Shown: positions 1-7,077, counted from the stretch's first letter. The stretch: DNA of 17,317 nucleotides from Bacteroidales bacterium UBA755 (GCA_002297815.1 DBKH01000089.1:1-17317), one strand, 5' to 3'. The notes: generated by a model not told the origin, from the sequence alone. Made by a program: numbers and translations.

Positions 1-688
1 AGAACCATCCTCGCTTCTCACCTAACTTATTCATCAGCAGCACCAAAGCAATCAGAACGAACGCAATGCTCAACAGTCCGAAATTGATCGTGCCACCATA
101 GAACAAAGCGACAACCAAAATGGCGATGAGATCATCAGCGATAGCCAGTGCGGTCAAGAAAACTTTCAGCGACACCGGCACGCGATCACCCAGAATGGAC
201 AGGATGCCGACAGCGAACGCAATGTCCGTGGCGGTAGGAATACCCCATCCGGAAGCAGCAGCGGAACCATGATTCACAGCAGTGAATATCAAAGCCGGAG
301 CCACAACTCCGCCAAACGCAGCGATCACTGGCATCATCGCCTTCTTCACACTGGACAACTCTCCGTTCTTCATCTCGCGCCGGATCTCTAGACCGACAGT
401 AAAGAAGAAGACCGTCATCAGGATGTCATTGATAAAACTCTCGACTGTCATCCCGTCCGGGAATAGAAATCCATCATGTCCGGGAATATGGAACCTCAAA
501 GAAATCTCGGTTTCCAAGACATTGTGGTAGAACTCTTTGGTAAACGGAAGGTTGGCCAAAAGCATCGCCACCACCACGCAGCAAAGAAGCAATACCCCCT
601 GCGCCCAAGGCTGCTGGGAGAACTGCTTTCTCCTATGATCAAAGTTTCTGATGCCCTTGGTCCAGGTGTAAATAGGAATTAGGCTCAT
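1..688 (-). CDS. nhaA: Na+/H+ antiporter NhaA, 3' end cut off by the window edge
   Basis: Inner-membrane antiporter that exports Na+ in exchange for H+, used for pH and sodium homeostasis. The frame opens at the ATG at 688 and stays open for 229 codons to the window edge, so only the N-terminal 55-60% of a roughly 390-440 aa protein is present. Recognition rests on the family core: GLEIRREMKNGEL (residues 99-111), ATDIAFAVGILS (153-164) and LTALAIADDLIAILV (179-193). D155, D185 and D186 have the same spacing as Asp133, Asp163 and Asp164 of the E. coli protein, the ion-binding residues, so this copy looks functional. Several hydrophobic segments follow the expected topology. It lies downstream of ahcY on the same strand but behind that gene's terminator, so it is probably transcribed separately; I see no consensus promoter in the short gap. 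Confidence 0.96.
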   Translation of the reverse strand, partial: MSLIPIYTWTKGIRNFDHRRKQFSQQPWAQGVLLLCCVVVAMLLANLPFTKEFYHNVLETEISLRFHIPGHDGFLFPDGMTVESFINDILMTVFFFTVGLEIRREMKNGELSSVKKAMMPVIAAFGGVVAPALIFTAVNHGSAAASGWGIPTATDIAFAVGILSILGDRVPVSLKVFLTALAIADDLIAILVVALFYGGTINFGLLSIAFVLIALVLLMNKLGEKRGWF

Positions 689-710
689 AGTGTTATTATT
701 TTAAATCTTT

Positions 711-749
711 AACGAAAAGAATAGCTTGGCGGATTAGCCAAACTATTCC
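711..749 (-). terminator. Intrinsic terminator of ahcY
   Basis: Read on the minus strand, GAATAG-TTTGGC pairs with GCCAA-GCTATTC (arms 737-748 and 719-730, one C/A mismatch, six-base loop). TTTTCGTT follows directly. It sits 13 nt past the ahcY stop and before the nhaA start at 688, as expected for a rho-independent terminator. Confidence 0.8.
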
Positions 750-761
750 TTATCAATTACT

Positions 762-2012
762 CTATTCTCCGTAAAGGTACTTGTGTTGGGCAGGAGTCAG
801 CGTGTCGATCGTGATTCCCCAGTCCTTAAGCTTTCTGAAGGCAACCTCACGGTCAATAGACTCAGGAACGCAGTGAAGCATCTCTCCAAGATCCCTTGCA
901 AGAACCATCCTGTTGTCAGCCAAGTACTTGGCACTCAAAGCCTGAATGGCGAACGACATGTCCATGATCTCGGCAGGATGCCCGTCTCCAGCGGCCAGAT
1001 TGACAAGACGTCCCTCTGCTATGATATAAACCTTACGACCGTTAGGGAGGTCATATTCCTGAATATTCTGTCTCGCTGGCTTTTCACTAACCGCGAGTTC
1101 TTTGAGCTGGGCGACATTCACCTCGCAGTCGAAGTGCCCAGCGTTGCAGCAGATCGCACCATCCTTCATCGCAAGGAAATGCTCCTTGGTGATGACATCA
1201 TCGCAACCAGTGACAGTCACGAATATGTCGCCTTCCGATGCGGCCTGAGCCATGCTCATGACCTGGAATCCGTCCATCACAGCCTCCATGGCCTTGATCG
1301 GATCAACCTCTGTCACAATCACTTTCGCGCCAAGCCCCTTGGCTCTCATGGCCACGCCCTTGCCGCACCAACCGTAACCAGCGACAACGACATATTTCCC
1401 GGCCACAATCAGGTTTGTGGTCCTGTTGATGCCGTCCCAGACGGACTGGCCTGTGCCGTAACGGTTGTCGAAGAAGTGCTTGCAGGCAGCATTGTTCACA
1501 AGCATCATCGGAAACCTGAGTCTCTTCTCACGGTTCATCGTCTCAAGACGTAGGATTCCGGTTGTGGTCTCCTCGCAGCCTCCGATGACATTCGGGATGA
1601 GCTCAGGATAGTTATCGTGGATCATAGTGACTAGATCTCCACCGTCATCTATGATGATGTTCGGGCCGCACTCGATGACGCGCCTGATGCCGTGCTCATA
1701 TTCCTCATGGGTCGCTCCATGGACAGCGAAGACGTTCAGCCCCTCATGCACAAGGGCCGCGGCCACATCGTCCTGAGTCGAGAGAGGGTTGCTCCCCGTA
1801 ACGTACATCTCCGCCCCGCCTTCGGCAAGCACCTCGCAAAGATGCGCGGTCTTGGCCTCTAGATGCACGGAAAGGGCGACTTTCAGCCCTTTGAACGGCT
1901 TAGTCTCCTTAAACTCTTTCTCCAAACCTTCAAGCAGCGGCATGTGATGCCTTACCCATTCTATCTTCAGCTCCCCGCTTTCCCAGAGCTGAGGGTCACG
2001 TATTTCACTCAT
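762..2012 (-). CDS. ahcY: S-adenosylhomocysteine hydrolase (adenosylhomocysteinase)
   Basis: Cytosolic NAD+-dependent enzyme that splits S-adenosylhomocysteine into adenosine and homocysteine, removing the inhibitory by-product of SAM-dependent methylation. The 416-aa product shows SVHLEAKTA with the conserved His50, the substrate-binding DDGGD (122-126), GCEETTTG (146-153), Lys178/Asp182/Asn183 in ACKHFFDN, the NAD-binding GYGWCGKG (212-219) and the C-terminal HKYLYGE. At about 416 aa it is the short form, without the insertion found in most proteobacterial and eukaryotic enzymes. I chose the ATG at 2012: MSEIRDPQLW aligns with the usual N-terminus, and upstream in-frame starts at 2027 and 2033 (ATG, TTG) add only a non-conserved MIMIFKE-like extension. 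A -7-like box at 2041-2048 would leave almost no leader for those longer starts. The gene is divergent from fabG. Confidence 0.97.
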   Translation of the reverse strand: MSEIRDPQLWESGELKIEWVRHHMPLLEGLEKEFKETKPFKGLKVALSVHLEAKTAHLCEVLAEGGAEMYVTGSNPLSTQDDVAAALVHEGLNVFAVHGATHEEYEHGIRRVIECGPNIIIDDGGDLVTMIHDNYPELIPNVIGGCEETTTGILRLETMNREKRLRFPMMLVNNAACKHFFDNRYGTGQSVWDGINRTTNLIVAGKYVVVAGYGWCGKGVAMRAKGLGAKVIVTEVDPIKAMEAVMDGFQVMSMAQAASEGDIFVTVTGCDDVITKEHFLAMKDGAICCNAGHFDCEVNVAQLKELAVSEKPARQNIQEYDLPNGRKVYIIAEGRLVNLAAGDGHPAEIMDMSFAIQALSAKYLADNRMVLARDLGEMLHCVPESIDREVAFRKLKDWGITIDTLTPAQHKYLYGE

Positions 2013-2040
2013 TTCTTTAAAAATCATTATCAAAACTTGG

Positions 2041-2048
2041 CAAAGATA
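2041..2048 (-). promoter_or_regulatory. ahcY: Possible -7 box of the ahcY promoter
   Basis: TATCTTTG on the minus strand fits the Bacteroides -7 consensus TAnnTTTG. It would start a transcript around 2034, giving a leader of about 22 nt before the ATG at 2012. No convincing TTTG is seen 19-21 bp upstream, so the call is weak. Confidence 0.35.
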
Positions 2049-2109
2049 ACCATTTTATCCGTGCCTTTCGCCACATCATCCATTCTTTCACCAAATACCG
2101 ACCTAAAGA

Positions 2110-2141
2110 CTTGCTCATCGCGGCAAGATAGATTACTTTTG
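2110..2141 (+). promoter_or_regulatory. fabG: Bacteroides-type promoter of fabG
   Basis: A -33 element CTTG (2110-2113) and a -7 element TACTTTTG (2134-2141, full match to TAnnTTTG) are separated by 20 bp, the usual distance. The transcript would begin near 2148, about 15 nt before the fabG ATG. The leader is A/T-rich with no Shine-Dalgarno sequence. Confidence 0.65.
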
Positions 2142-2162
2142 TGAAAAATTAAACTGAATATT

Positions 2163-2909
2163 ATGGGACTTTTAGACGGAAAGGTAGCCCTGATAACGGG
2201 CGCTGCAAGAGGAATCGGCAAGGCCATCGCCATGAAATTCGCTTCCGAGGGAGCAGACGTGGCTTTCACCGACCTTGTGATCAATGAAGTCGGAGAACAG
2301 ACTGTAAAAGACATCGAGGCTTTCGGCCACAAGGTAAAGGCCTACGCCTCCAACGCTGCAAACTTCGAGGAGACTCACAATGTAGTGAATCAGATTCTGG
2401 CCGATTTCGGCAGGATTGACATTCTTGTGAACAACGCTGGCATCACCAAGGACGGACTCATGCTCAGGATGAGCGAGGCTCAGTGGGATGCTGTCATCAA
2501 CGTGAACCTCAAGTCAGCATTCAATTTCATCCACGCCCTAACCCCGATTATGGCCCGCCAGAGAGGCGGAAGCATCATCAACATGTCCTCAGTCGTGGGA
2601 GTTTCCGGAAACGCTGGCCAGTGCAACTACTCTGCCTCCAAGGCCGGTCTCATCGGCTTAGCCAAGTCCATCGCCAAGGAGATGGGTCCACGCGGCATCA
2701 GAGCCAACTGCATAGCTCCGGGATTCATCATCTCAGACATGACCAACGCCCTCTCCGAGGAAGTGCGTGACGCTTGGGTGAAGCAGATTCCGCTTCGTCG
2801 CGGAGGCACCCCTGAAGATGTGGCCAATGTGGCACTCTTCCTCGCCAGCGACCTCTCCAGCTACGTTTCCGGCCAGGTCATCCACTGCTGCGGTGCTATG
2901 AACTGCTAG
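2163..2909 (+). CDS. fabG: 3-oxoacyl-[acyl-carrier-protein] reductase (FabG-type SDR)
   Basis: NADPH-dependent reduction of 3-oxoacyl-ACP to 3-hydroxyacyl-ACP in the type II fatty acid elongation cycle. The 248-aa protein is a classical short-chain dehydrogenase: TGAARGIG cofactor loop (12-19), NNAG (90-93), and the catalytic tetrad Asn115, Ser143, Tyr156, Lys160 (NYSASKAG) with the same spacing as E. coli FabG Asn110/Ser138/Tyr151/Lys155. The PGFI segment after the sixth strand and the C-terminal GQVIH are also typical. The end is HCCGAMNC, where many family members have a VDGGM-like sequence. The gene is not in a fab operon; its neighbours are ahcY (divergent) and a thioesterase (convergent, stops overlapping). 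Length and motifs favour FabG, although another SDR acting on a different 3-oxoacyl substrate cannot be excluded. Confidence 0.9.
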   Translation: MGLLDGKVALITGAARGIGKAIAMKFASEGADVAFTDLVINEVGEQTVKDIEAFGHKVKAYASNAANFEETHNVVNQILADFGRIDILVNNAGITKDGLMLRMSEAQWDAVINVNLKSAFNFIHALTPIMARQRGGSIINMSSVVGVSGNAGQCNYSASKAGLIGLAKSIAKEMGPRGIRANCIAPGFIISDMTNALSEEVRDAWVKQIPLRRGGTPEDVANVALFLASDLSSYVSGQVIHCCGAMNC

Positions 2910-3292
2910 TGGAGTTTCTCCTCGGTCTTCGCCTGGAATTTGGCGACATCTATCACAAAGCGCTCATGGGTGCCCTCACCTATGAGCCCTTTTTCGTCAT
3001 ATGCGGCAACCTTAAAGACAATTCTTCTGCGGTCAATCTCCACGACCTCACTTTCGCACCACACTTTCAGTCCAACAGGCGTTGAGGAGACGTGCGACAC
3101 GTCAACTCTGGTCCCCACCGTCTCCTGCCCCTCCTCAAGGTAAGGCTTGACACTTAGGCGGCTGGTGCGCTCCATAAGGGCGATCATCATCGGGGTGGCA
3201 AACACCCTCACAGTTCCGCTGCCGATATGGCTTGCGGTCAGTTCTTCCGTCACGATCACCTCCTGACGGCCTTTGATTCCAAGTTCTAGCAT
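2906..3292 (-). CDS. FlK-like hotdog-fold acyl-CoA thioesterase
   Basis: A 128-aa single-domain protein of the hotdog fold, probably hydrolysing a small acyl-CoA in the cytosol; the substrate is unknown. It resembles the fluoroacetyl-CoA thioesterase (FlK) family: VFATPMMIALMERTSR (30-45) and ETVGTRVDVSHVSSTPVGL (57-75). Thr33, Glu41 and His67 keep exactly the spacing of the FlK catalytic residues Thr42, Glu50 and His76 (8 and 26 residues apart). The C-terminal GEGTHERFVID is also typical. The family is common in bacteria that never meet fluoroacetate, so resistance is not implied. The start is the ATG at 3292, preceded by its own promoter. Its TAG stop shares CTAG with the fabG stop on the other strand. 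Confidence 0.85.
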   Translation of the reverse strand: MLELGIKGRQEVIVTEELTASHIGSGTVRVFATPMMIALMERTSRLSVKPYLEEGQETVGTRVDVSHVSSTPVGLKVWCESEVVEIDRRRIVFKVAAYDEKGLIGEGTHERFVIDVAKFQAKTEEKLH

Positions 3293-3315
3293 ATTCGTTG
3301 TTTATATTCCACCGG

Positions 3316-3347
3316 CAAATTTACGAATAGTCAAGCGCTTCGGCAAG
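3316..3347 (-). promoter_or_regulatory. Bacteroides-type promoter of the FlK-like thioesterase gene
   Basis: On the minus strand, CTTG (3347-3344) lies 20 bp before TAAATTTG (3323-3316), a full match to TAnnTTTG. The predicted start is about 3310, leaving a leader of around 18 nt. The -33 part falls inside the intergenic repeat at 3335-3357. Confidence 0.6.
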
Positions 3348-3357
3348 CTCAGCGACC
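3335..3357 (-). repeat. Short intergenic stem-loop repeat, copy 1
   Basis: Read on the minus strand: GGTCGCTGAGCTTGCC followed by GAAGCGC. Related copies lie at 4580-4604, 10518-10529 (half) and 10559-10582. The CGCT/AGCG arms can pair around a loop of about 11 bases. It is a REP-like element found only between genes here. Confidence 0.7.
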
Positions 3358-3386
3358 GGCAATCACTGTGACCGGAAGTGTATAAG

Positions 3387-3423
3387 AAAAAAATGAGCGT
3401 CGACGCATCTCGCGTGGACTCTC
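3387..3423 (-). terminator. Intrinsic terminator of the small RNA
   Basis: Minus-strand arms 3423-3412 (GAGAGTCCACGC) and 3406-3395 (GCGTCGACGCTC) pair over 12 positions with two mismatches around a five-base loop, followed by A and seven T (3393-3387). It is one of the clearest terminators in the window. Confidence 0.85.
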
Positions 3424-3500
3424 ACTCTAACCACATAATTAATAACACTAAAACTAATAACCAATAGGTTGATCGGGGAGAGAACCTCCTTGCTCAACCC
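3387..3500 (-). ncRNA. Probable small RNA of about 114 nt, unrecognised family
   Basis: A complete transcription unit without a reading frame. A consensus promoter (3506-3536) points into it and it ends in a strong intrinsic terminator (3387-3423). From the 5' end, GGTTGA (3499-3494) pairs with TCAACC (3472-3467), and inside this GGAG pairs with CTCC around a GTTCT loop. The TCAACC arm could instead form AACC-TATT-GGTT (3470-3459), so two folds compete. A U/A-rich single-stranded middle follows, then the terminator hairpin. It could be a free sRNA or an attenuated leader of the thioesterase gene 95 bp further on; the latter has its own promoter, which favours a free RNA. It does not match tRNA, 5S, SRP RNA, tmRNA or 6S RNA as I know them. 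Confidence 0.6.
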
Positions 3501-3505
3501 GGATA

Positions 3506-3536
3506 CAAAGGTACTGCTTTTTTTGAGACTTGCAAA
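3506..3536 (-). promoter_or_regulatory. Consensus Bacteroides promoter driving the small RNA
   Basis: TTTG (3536-3533), a 19-bp spacer and TACCTTTG (3513-3506) match the Bacteroides -33/-7 pattern at every fixed base. The DNA just upstream is rich in A and T runs, like an UP element, which suggests strong transcription. The predicted start is near 3500. Confidence 0.8.
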
Positions 3537-3731
3537 TATTTTTTAATAATTTTTGCAAAAATTTATAAAAATTTCAGCTTAACCGTTTTATTTCCAACCC
3601 TATAAACAATAAGAAAAATTTTAGTTGATTTTAATAGGCATATCACTCAGAGCATGTATGGCTCTTCATTTAGGTAAATTTACTATCTAAAACGTTTATT
3701 CTTTCGATTTGTAACCAAATTGTAGCATTTC
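3537..3731. other. AT-rich intergenic stretch without a recognisable gene
   Basis: Between the small RNA promoter and the comF stop. It holds A/T tracts, a second TTGCAA near 3553 and a few short inverted repeats (for example AGAGC at 3649-3653 with GCTCT at 3661-3665, and TGTAG at 3721-3725 with CTACA at 3732-3736 over the comF stop). None has a convincing U-tract, and no reading frame of interest is visible. Confidence 0.5.
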
Positions 3732-4484
3732 CTACATTCCGACACATGCCAAGGTAGCAACGCTAATGCGAATTGGTGGCGGGAAAATCATCCTCAACGC
3801 CTTCTGACAGGAATGAAGGGTCGCTCCTGTCGTGAAAACATCATCCACAAGGAGGATGTGGGAATATTCAGGAATGGCCTTCAGTCGACTTACTTGAAAA
3901 GCTCCTGACACATTGCGGACCTTGTACTCTACAGAGAGTTTTGTCTGAGTGCGGGTTCTATGGGCACGATAAAGGATGTCAGTGCGCATCTCCGCTCCGA
4001 GACTCTCAGCAAGGACCTCAGCTATGATCTCAGCCTGGTTATACCCTCTAGACCAAAGCCTGGACCAATGCAGAGGCACTGGAATCACAGCATCCACATC
4101 GGAGTAAATCGGTGACGAGGCCATCTCGCGGCCAAGCATCGAGGCAAAATACCGCCCAGCGGCATAGTCTGAATGATATTTCAGCCTCTGGGTGATCAGT
4201 CTGTAGCCAGTCTGGGAGCGGTAAAAGAACAAGGAAGAGGCGTAGGAATATTCCTCAAAGACTCCTCCGGACTCAATATCACGCTGAATCAATGAGTTGA
4301 ATCTGTCGGCAAGTTGGTTGTGGGGCATATTCGAGAAATATGTCCGCGGCAGGTCGGCAAGGCATCCGATGCAAAGATGCCTCTCTCGAAGAGCGAGAGA
4401 TTTCCCACAGACGATGCATTCGCGCGGCATCACGAGGTCAGCAAGGGCGGTGAGGGCATCATTAAAAGTTACGTTTCCTATCAT
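3732..4484 (-). CDS. comF: ComF family phosphoribosyltransferase-like protein
   Basis: A cytosolic 250-aa protein of the ComF family, linked in other bacteria to natural transformation and processing of incoming single-stranded DNA. An N-terminal zinc-binding pair of CxxC motifs (Cys23, Cys26, Cys38, Cys41: CIVC and CIGC) precedes the phosphoribosyltransferase-like domain with VIPVPLHWSRLWSRGYNQAE (133-152) and the PRPP-binding ILLVDDVFTTGAT (210-222). I chose the ATG at 4484; a TTG at 4505 would add only seven residues. The neighbours give no competence context. The actual biochemical reaction of ComF proteins is not settled, so the role is inferred from family alone. Confidence 0.92.
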   Translation of the reverse strand: MIGNVTFNDALTALADLVMPRECIVCGKSLALRERHLCIGCLADLPRTYFSNMPHNQLADRFNSLIQRDIESGGVFEEYSYASSLFFYRSQTGYRLITQRLKYHSDYAAGRYFASMLGREMASSPIYSDVDAVIPVPLHWSRLWSRGYNQAEIIAEVLAESLGAEMRTDILYRAHRTRTQTKLSVEYKVRNVSGAFQVSRLKAIPEYSHILLVDDVFTTGATLHSCQKALRMIFPPPIRISVATLACVGM

Positions 4485-4579
4485 AGTCCAAGTCTTTGTC
4501 CGCAATAATACGCAACAAAAACGTAAATTTTGATAAGAAACGTAAAAAGTCGGGTCTTACCCCTCTCTTTTTCTATTCG

Positions 4580-4604
4580 GGTCACTTCGGCAAGCTCAGT
4601 GACC
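4580..4604 (-). repeat. Short intergenic stem-loop repeat, copy 2 (perfect 7-bp stem)
   Basis: On the minus strand GGTCACT and AGTGACC form a perfect 7-bp stem around GAGCTTGCCGA. It lies between the permease stop (4615) and the comF start. Compared with the other copies, the G-C pair in CGCT/AGCG is an A-T pair here (CACT/AGTG), a compensatory change that keeps the stem. Confidence 0.7.
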
Positions 4605-4614
4605 ACCGGATTCA

Positions 4615-6957
4615 TCAATCCTGACCAAGGGTCTTGACCGGATTCTTGGTGGCAGCAGCGTAGGTCTGGCCGATGACGGAGAGGAATGAAATCAGCATCG
4701 AGATCAAGGCCGCGAGGACAATGGCCCACCACGGGAAAGCGATCTTGGCGTAGAATGCCTGAAGATAGTAGCCTATGCCCCAAACGATAAATGGTACAGC
4801 AAGCACGACAGCCACAGCACTCATGATCATGAAAGACTTGGACAATGTCCAGACAGCAGAGCTGACTTCAGCGCCAAATACCTTACGGACAGCGATCTGG
4901 CGGCTCTGCTGCTCTGTGAAATAGAGCGACATCGCGAACAGACCGAGAGCGGAGATCAAGATAGCAATCACCATGAATGAAATCATGAGCAGCATCGCGT
5001 TCTTGGTACCTTTCAAATCATCGACCATCTTCTCATCCAGATAGAAAGTGTCCATCTCAATAGGAACACCTATGGTCTCTTTAGCAAACTCACTGCACAC
5101 ATTCTTAACAGCAGTCATAGCCTCGGAGCGATCTCCGGTTATCTTTAGAAGCTGAATGAATGCATAATCATAATTCTCGTCTATAATCAATATGGCGTTC
5201 CGCTCATTCTCCATCGGTTCGAACAAAGCTGTGTTGGCGCGGAAATCCGGGATGATACCGCAGATTTCATATTCCCCTTTCGTGTAGCTTCCGCCTACGT
5301 AAGGATGTTCTGCCGTTACTCCAGTACTTCTCTTAGATGTCTCTGTCAGAAGCACTTTCGGCGAAGAGAGTTCGCTATACTTCTCCAAGACTTTGATTCC
5401 CAGAATCCTAAGCGAAGTCGTGTCCAATTGGGCCATACGCATCCAACCTATCAACTGGTTGTTCTCATCGTGAATGCCATTCGCCCCGCAGGATATCGGA
5501 GATGTAATCCCAAGTCCCACATCAACCACCTGAGGCAAAGCCTTTAACCTAGCACGAAGTGCATCCTGAGGTCCTCTATTGTAACCTACACCTTGAGAAG
5601 CAATCTGAATGACATCTTTTGTCTCATAACCGACAGGCAGATTGACTAGATAGTTTACTTCTGCCGCCATCGTGATCGCCATCGCAATAAGGATGGTGCT
5701 GAACACGGTCTGAAGCACGATGAACACCTTGCCGAAAATCATCTTGTTCTTGAAACGGAACTCCCCTTTCACGACATCTATTGGTTTGAAGCGAGACACG
5801 AGCATTGCAGGGAGCAATGCAGATATCACGGAAATGACAACCAAAGCCAGAACTGCCCAAAGCACGGTGCTCAAGTCAGGTGTCAGTACAATTTCAGAGC
5901 TCAAAATACTATCAAAGAGCGGTTTGAATGAATATGCCAGCAGACAGCCAACTGCAAAACACCCGACAGTAAAGGCAAATGACTCAGTGATGTACCTTGT
6001 CACTATATTCCTTGAACTTTCGCCAAGCAACCTTCTGGTGGCCATCTCTTTGGCGCGCTTTCCCGTCTGGGCGACCGTGAGGTTGATGTAATTGAATATG
6101 GCGGAGATCAGCAGCACCAGAGCCACAATGAACAGCAACTCAACCTGTTTCTTGTTGCCAGTCCTTAAACAACTCCAAGCATCCATATCCGAAAAATAGA
6201 CCTTGTCAAGTCTCGTCACACTAGATCCCCACAAAAAGGCATTGTCGGAATTATCCGCCTTATAGAAATTCCAATAGCCCATGTATTTTTTCAAGAGTTC
6301 CTCGCGCACCTTTTCCACATCAGTCCCTTCGTCAAGCCTGACGATCGGAATCGTGCTGCCAAAATTATCCATCCAAGCACACCGCTTCTGCGCACGTTTG
6401 ATGCTTGTGAAGAAATCGTAGTGGTTGAACACATCTGTGGGTCCGAAATCCTCGACAACTCCGATCACCGTCAGTTTGTTATCTCCAATACTCAAAACCC
6501 TGCCTATCGGATCTTCATTTCCAAACACTTTCTTTGCAAACGACTCGGACAGAATAGCCTCATCTTCATTTTCCAAAACAATTTCCTTAGGACAACCGGC
6601 AAGGCGATAGTCAAAGAATTTGAAGAAATTAGTGTCAATCGATGCCTCGGCAGCCTTATAATAGTCATCTCCGACCATGACATTCGAATTATCCATGTCC
6701 ACAATCCTTGTCCATGCCTTAATCTCAGGAATGGATGGGAAAAACTCTTCGGAAGTTCCAAGTGTCATTCCGAAAGAGTCCCCCGCCCCGACGACATACA
6801 GCTGTTTGGAAAGCGGCTGCTTCGCCCCAACGCTGAACTCCGTCTTGGCATACGAAGCCAACAGAATGACAAATCCCAACGCAACCGACAGTCCGAAAAC
6901 CTCAATGAAAGTGTAAAGCTTGTTCCTCGACAGGAACTTCAAGTACGTGCTTGACAT
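4615..6957 (-). CDS. FtsX/MacB-type ABC transporter permease, two-repeat form
   Basis: A 780-aa inner-membrane protein with two copies of the MacB-type unit: a membrane helix, a large periplasmic domain and three further helices. Predicted helices are at about 16-36, 274-296, 326-344 and 364-388, then 407-432, 653-678, 708-732 and 742-765. Each unit has the cytoplasmic coupling motif after its second helix: KEMATRRLLGESSRNIV (303-319) and RQIAVRKVFGAEVSSAVW (686-703). Periplasmic hallmarks include SESFAKKVFGNEDPIG (137-152) and VIGVVEDFG (164-172). The family works with an ATPase to move or export lipids, lipoproteins, peptides or antibiotics by mechanotransmission. No ATPase gene is adjacent, so the partner must be encoded elsewhere. 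The ATG at 6957 lies 22 nt after the start site expected from the sigma-54-type promoter at 6990-7006. Confidence 0.9.
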   Translation of the reverse strand: MSSTYLKFLSRNKLYTFIEVFGLSVALGFVILLASYAKTEFSVGAKQPLSKQLYVVGAGDSFGMTLGTSEEFFPSIPEIKAWTRIVDMDNSNVMVGDDYYKAAEASIDTNFFKFFDYRLAGCPKEIVLENEDEAILSESFAKKVFGNEDPIGRVLSIGDNKLTVIGVVEDFGPTDVFNHYDFFTSIKRAQKRCAWMDNFGSTIPIVRLDEGTDVEKVREELLKKYMGYWNFYKADNSDNAFLWGSSVTRLDKVYFSDMDAWSCLRTGNKKQVELLFIVALVLLISAIFNYINLTVAQTGKRAKEMATRRLLGESSRNIVTRYITESFAFTVGCFAVGCLLAYSFKPLFDSILSSEIVLTPDLSTVLWAVLALVVISVISALLPAMLVSRFKPIDVVKGEFRFKNKMIFGKVFIVLQTVFSTILIAMAITMAAEVNYLVNLPVGYETKDVIQIASQGVGYNRGPQDALRARLKALPQVVDVGLGITSPISCGANGIHDENNQLIGWMRMAQLDTTSLRILGIKVLEKYSELSSPKVLLTETSKRSTGVTAEHPYVGGSYTKGEYEICGIIPDFRANTALFEPMENERNAILIIDENYDYAFIQLLKITGDRSEAMTAVKNVCSEFAKETIGVPIEMDTFYLDEKMVDDLKGTKNAMLLMISFMVIAILISALGLFAMSLYFTEQQSRQIAVRKVFGAEVSSAVWTLSKSFMIMSAVAVVLAVPFIVWGIGYYLQAFYAKIAFPWWAIVLAALISMLISFLSVIGQTYAAATKNPVKTLGQD

Positions 6958-6989
6958 ATAAACTCAATTAAAAACTGGAGTTTTCGCCA

Positions 6990-7006
6990 AACCAACTTCG
7001 TGCCAA
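6990..7006 (-). promoter_or_regulatory. Candidate sigma-54 (-24/-12) promoter of the permease gene
   Basis: On the minus strand TTGGCACG (7006-6999), four bases, then TGGTT (6994-6990). The -24 half matches the consensus TTGGCACG completely; the -12 half is TGGT in place of TTGC, so G(-13) is kept and C(-12) is T. The predicted start near 6979 gives a 22-nt leader. Palindromes suitable for an enhancer-binding protein lie upstream. I see no good TAnnTTTG promoter for this gene. Confidence 0.55.
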
Positions 7007-7047
7007 AGCACACAATAAATTAGCTATGAAGATATTAGTGATCTGTT

Positions 7048-7062
7048 CACTTTTTTAAAGTG
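7048..7062. promoter_or_regulatory. Palindrome CACTTT-TTT-AAAGTG upstream of the permease gene
   Basis: Perfect 6-bp inverted repeat with a 3-bp centre. Its centre is 14 bp from that of the next palindrome and the two share bases. It may be an extra operator half-site or a hairpin. Confidence 0.4.
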
Positions 7063-7077
7063 TAAAGAAATTTAACA
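7061..7077. promoter_or_regulatory. Putative enhancer/operator site 1
   Basis: TGTAAAG-AAA-TTTAACA, an imperfect inverted repeat. Its centre (7069) is exactly 22 bp, two helical turns, from that of site 2 and about 90 bp upstream of the predicted permease start site. Confidence 0.5.

Noticed and set aside
783..1553. 256-codon open frame on the plus strand, antisense to ahcY
   Set aside because: The minus-strand frame encodes an unmistakable, complete ahcY; the antisense frame has no recognisable motif and is a composition shadow.
2013..2162. SAH or SAM riboswitch ahead of ahcY
   Set aside because: The -7-like box leaves a leader of only about 20 nt and I see no riboswitch-like fold in the gap.
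3433..3448. Tiny open frame ATG-TGG-TTA-GAG-TGA within the small RNA, as a leader peptide
   Set aside because: Four codons with no regulatory amino-acid run and no ribosome-binding context.
3649..3665. Hairpin AGAGC/GCTCT and TGTAG/CTACA as comF terminator
   Set aside because: Stems of only five base pairs, without a following U-tract in the comF direction.
4520..4546. Direct repeat ACGTAAA twice, 19 bp apart, upstream of comF
   Set aside because: Too short and AT-rich to distinguish from chance; no promoter fits around it.
6971..6984. Palindrome AAAACT-GG-AGTTTT at the predicted permease start site
   Set aside because: Could be an operator, but it is short, A/T-rich and isolated, so I did not call it.
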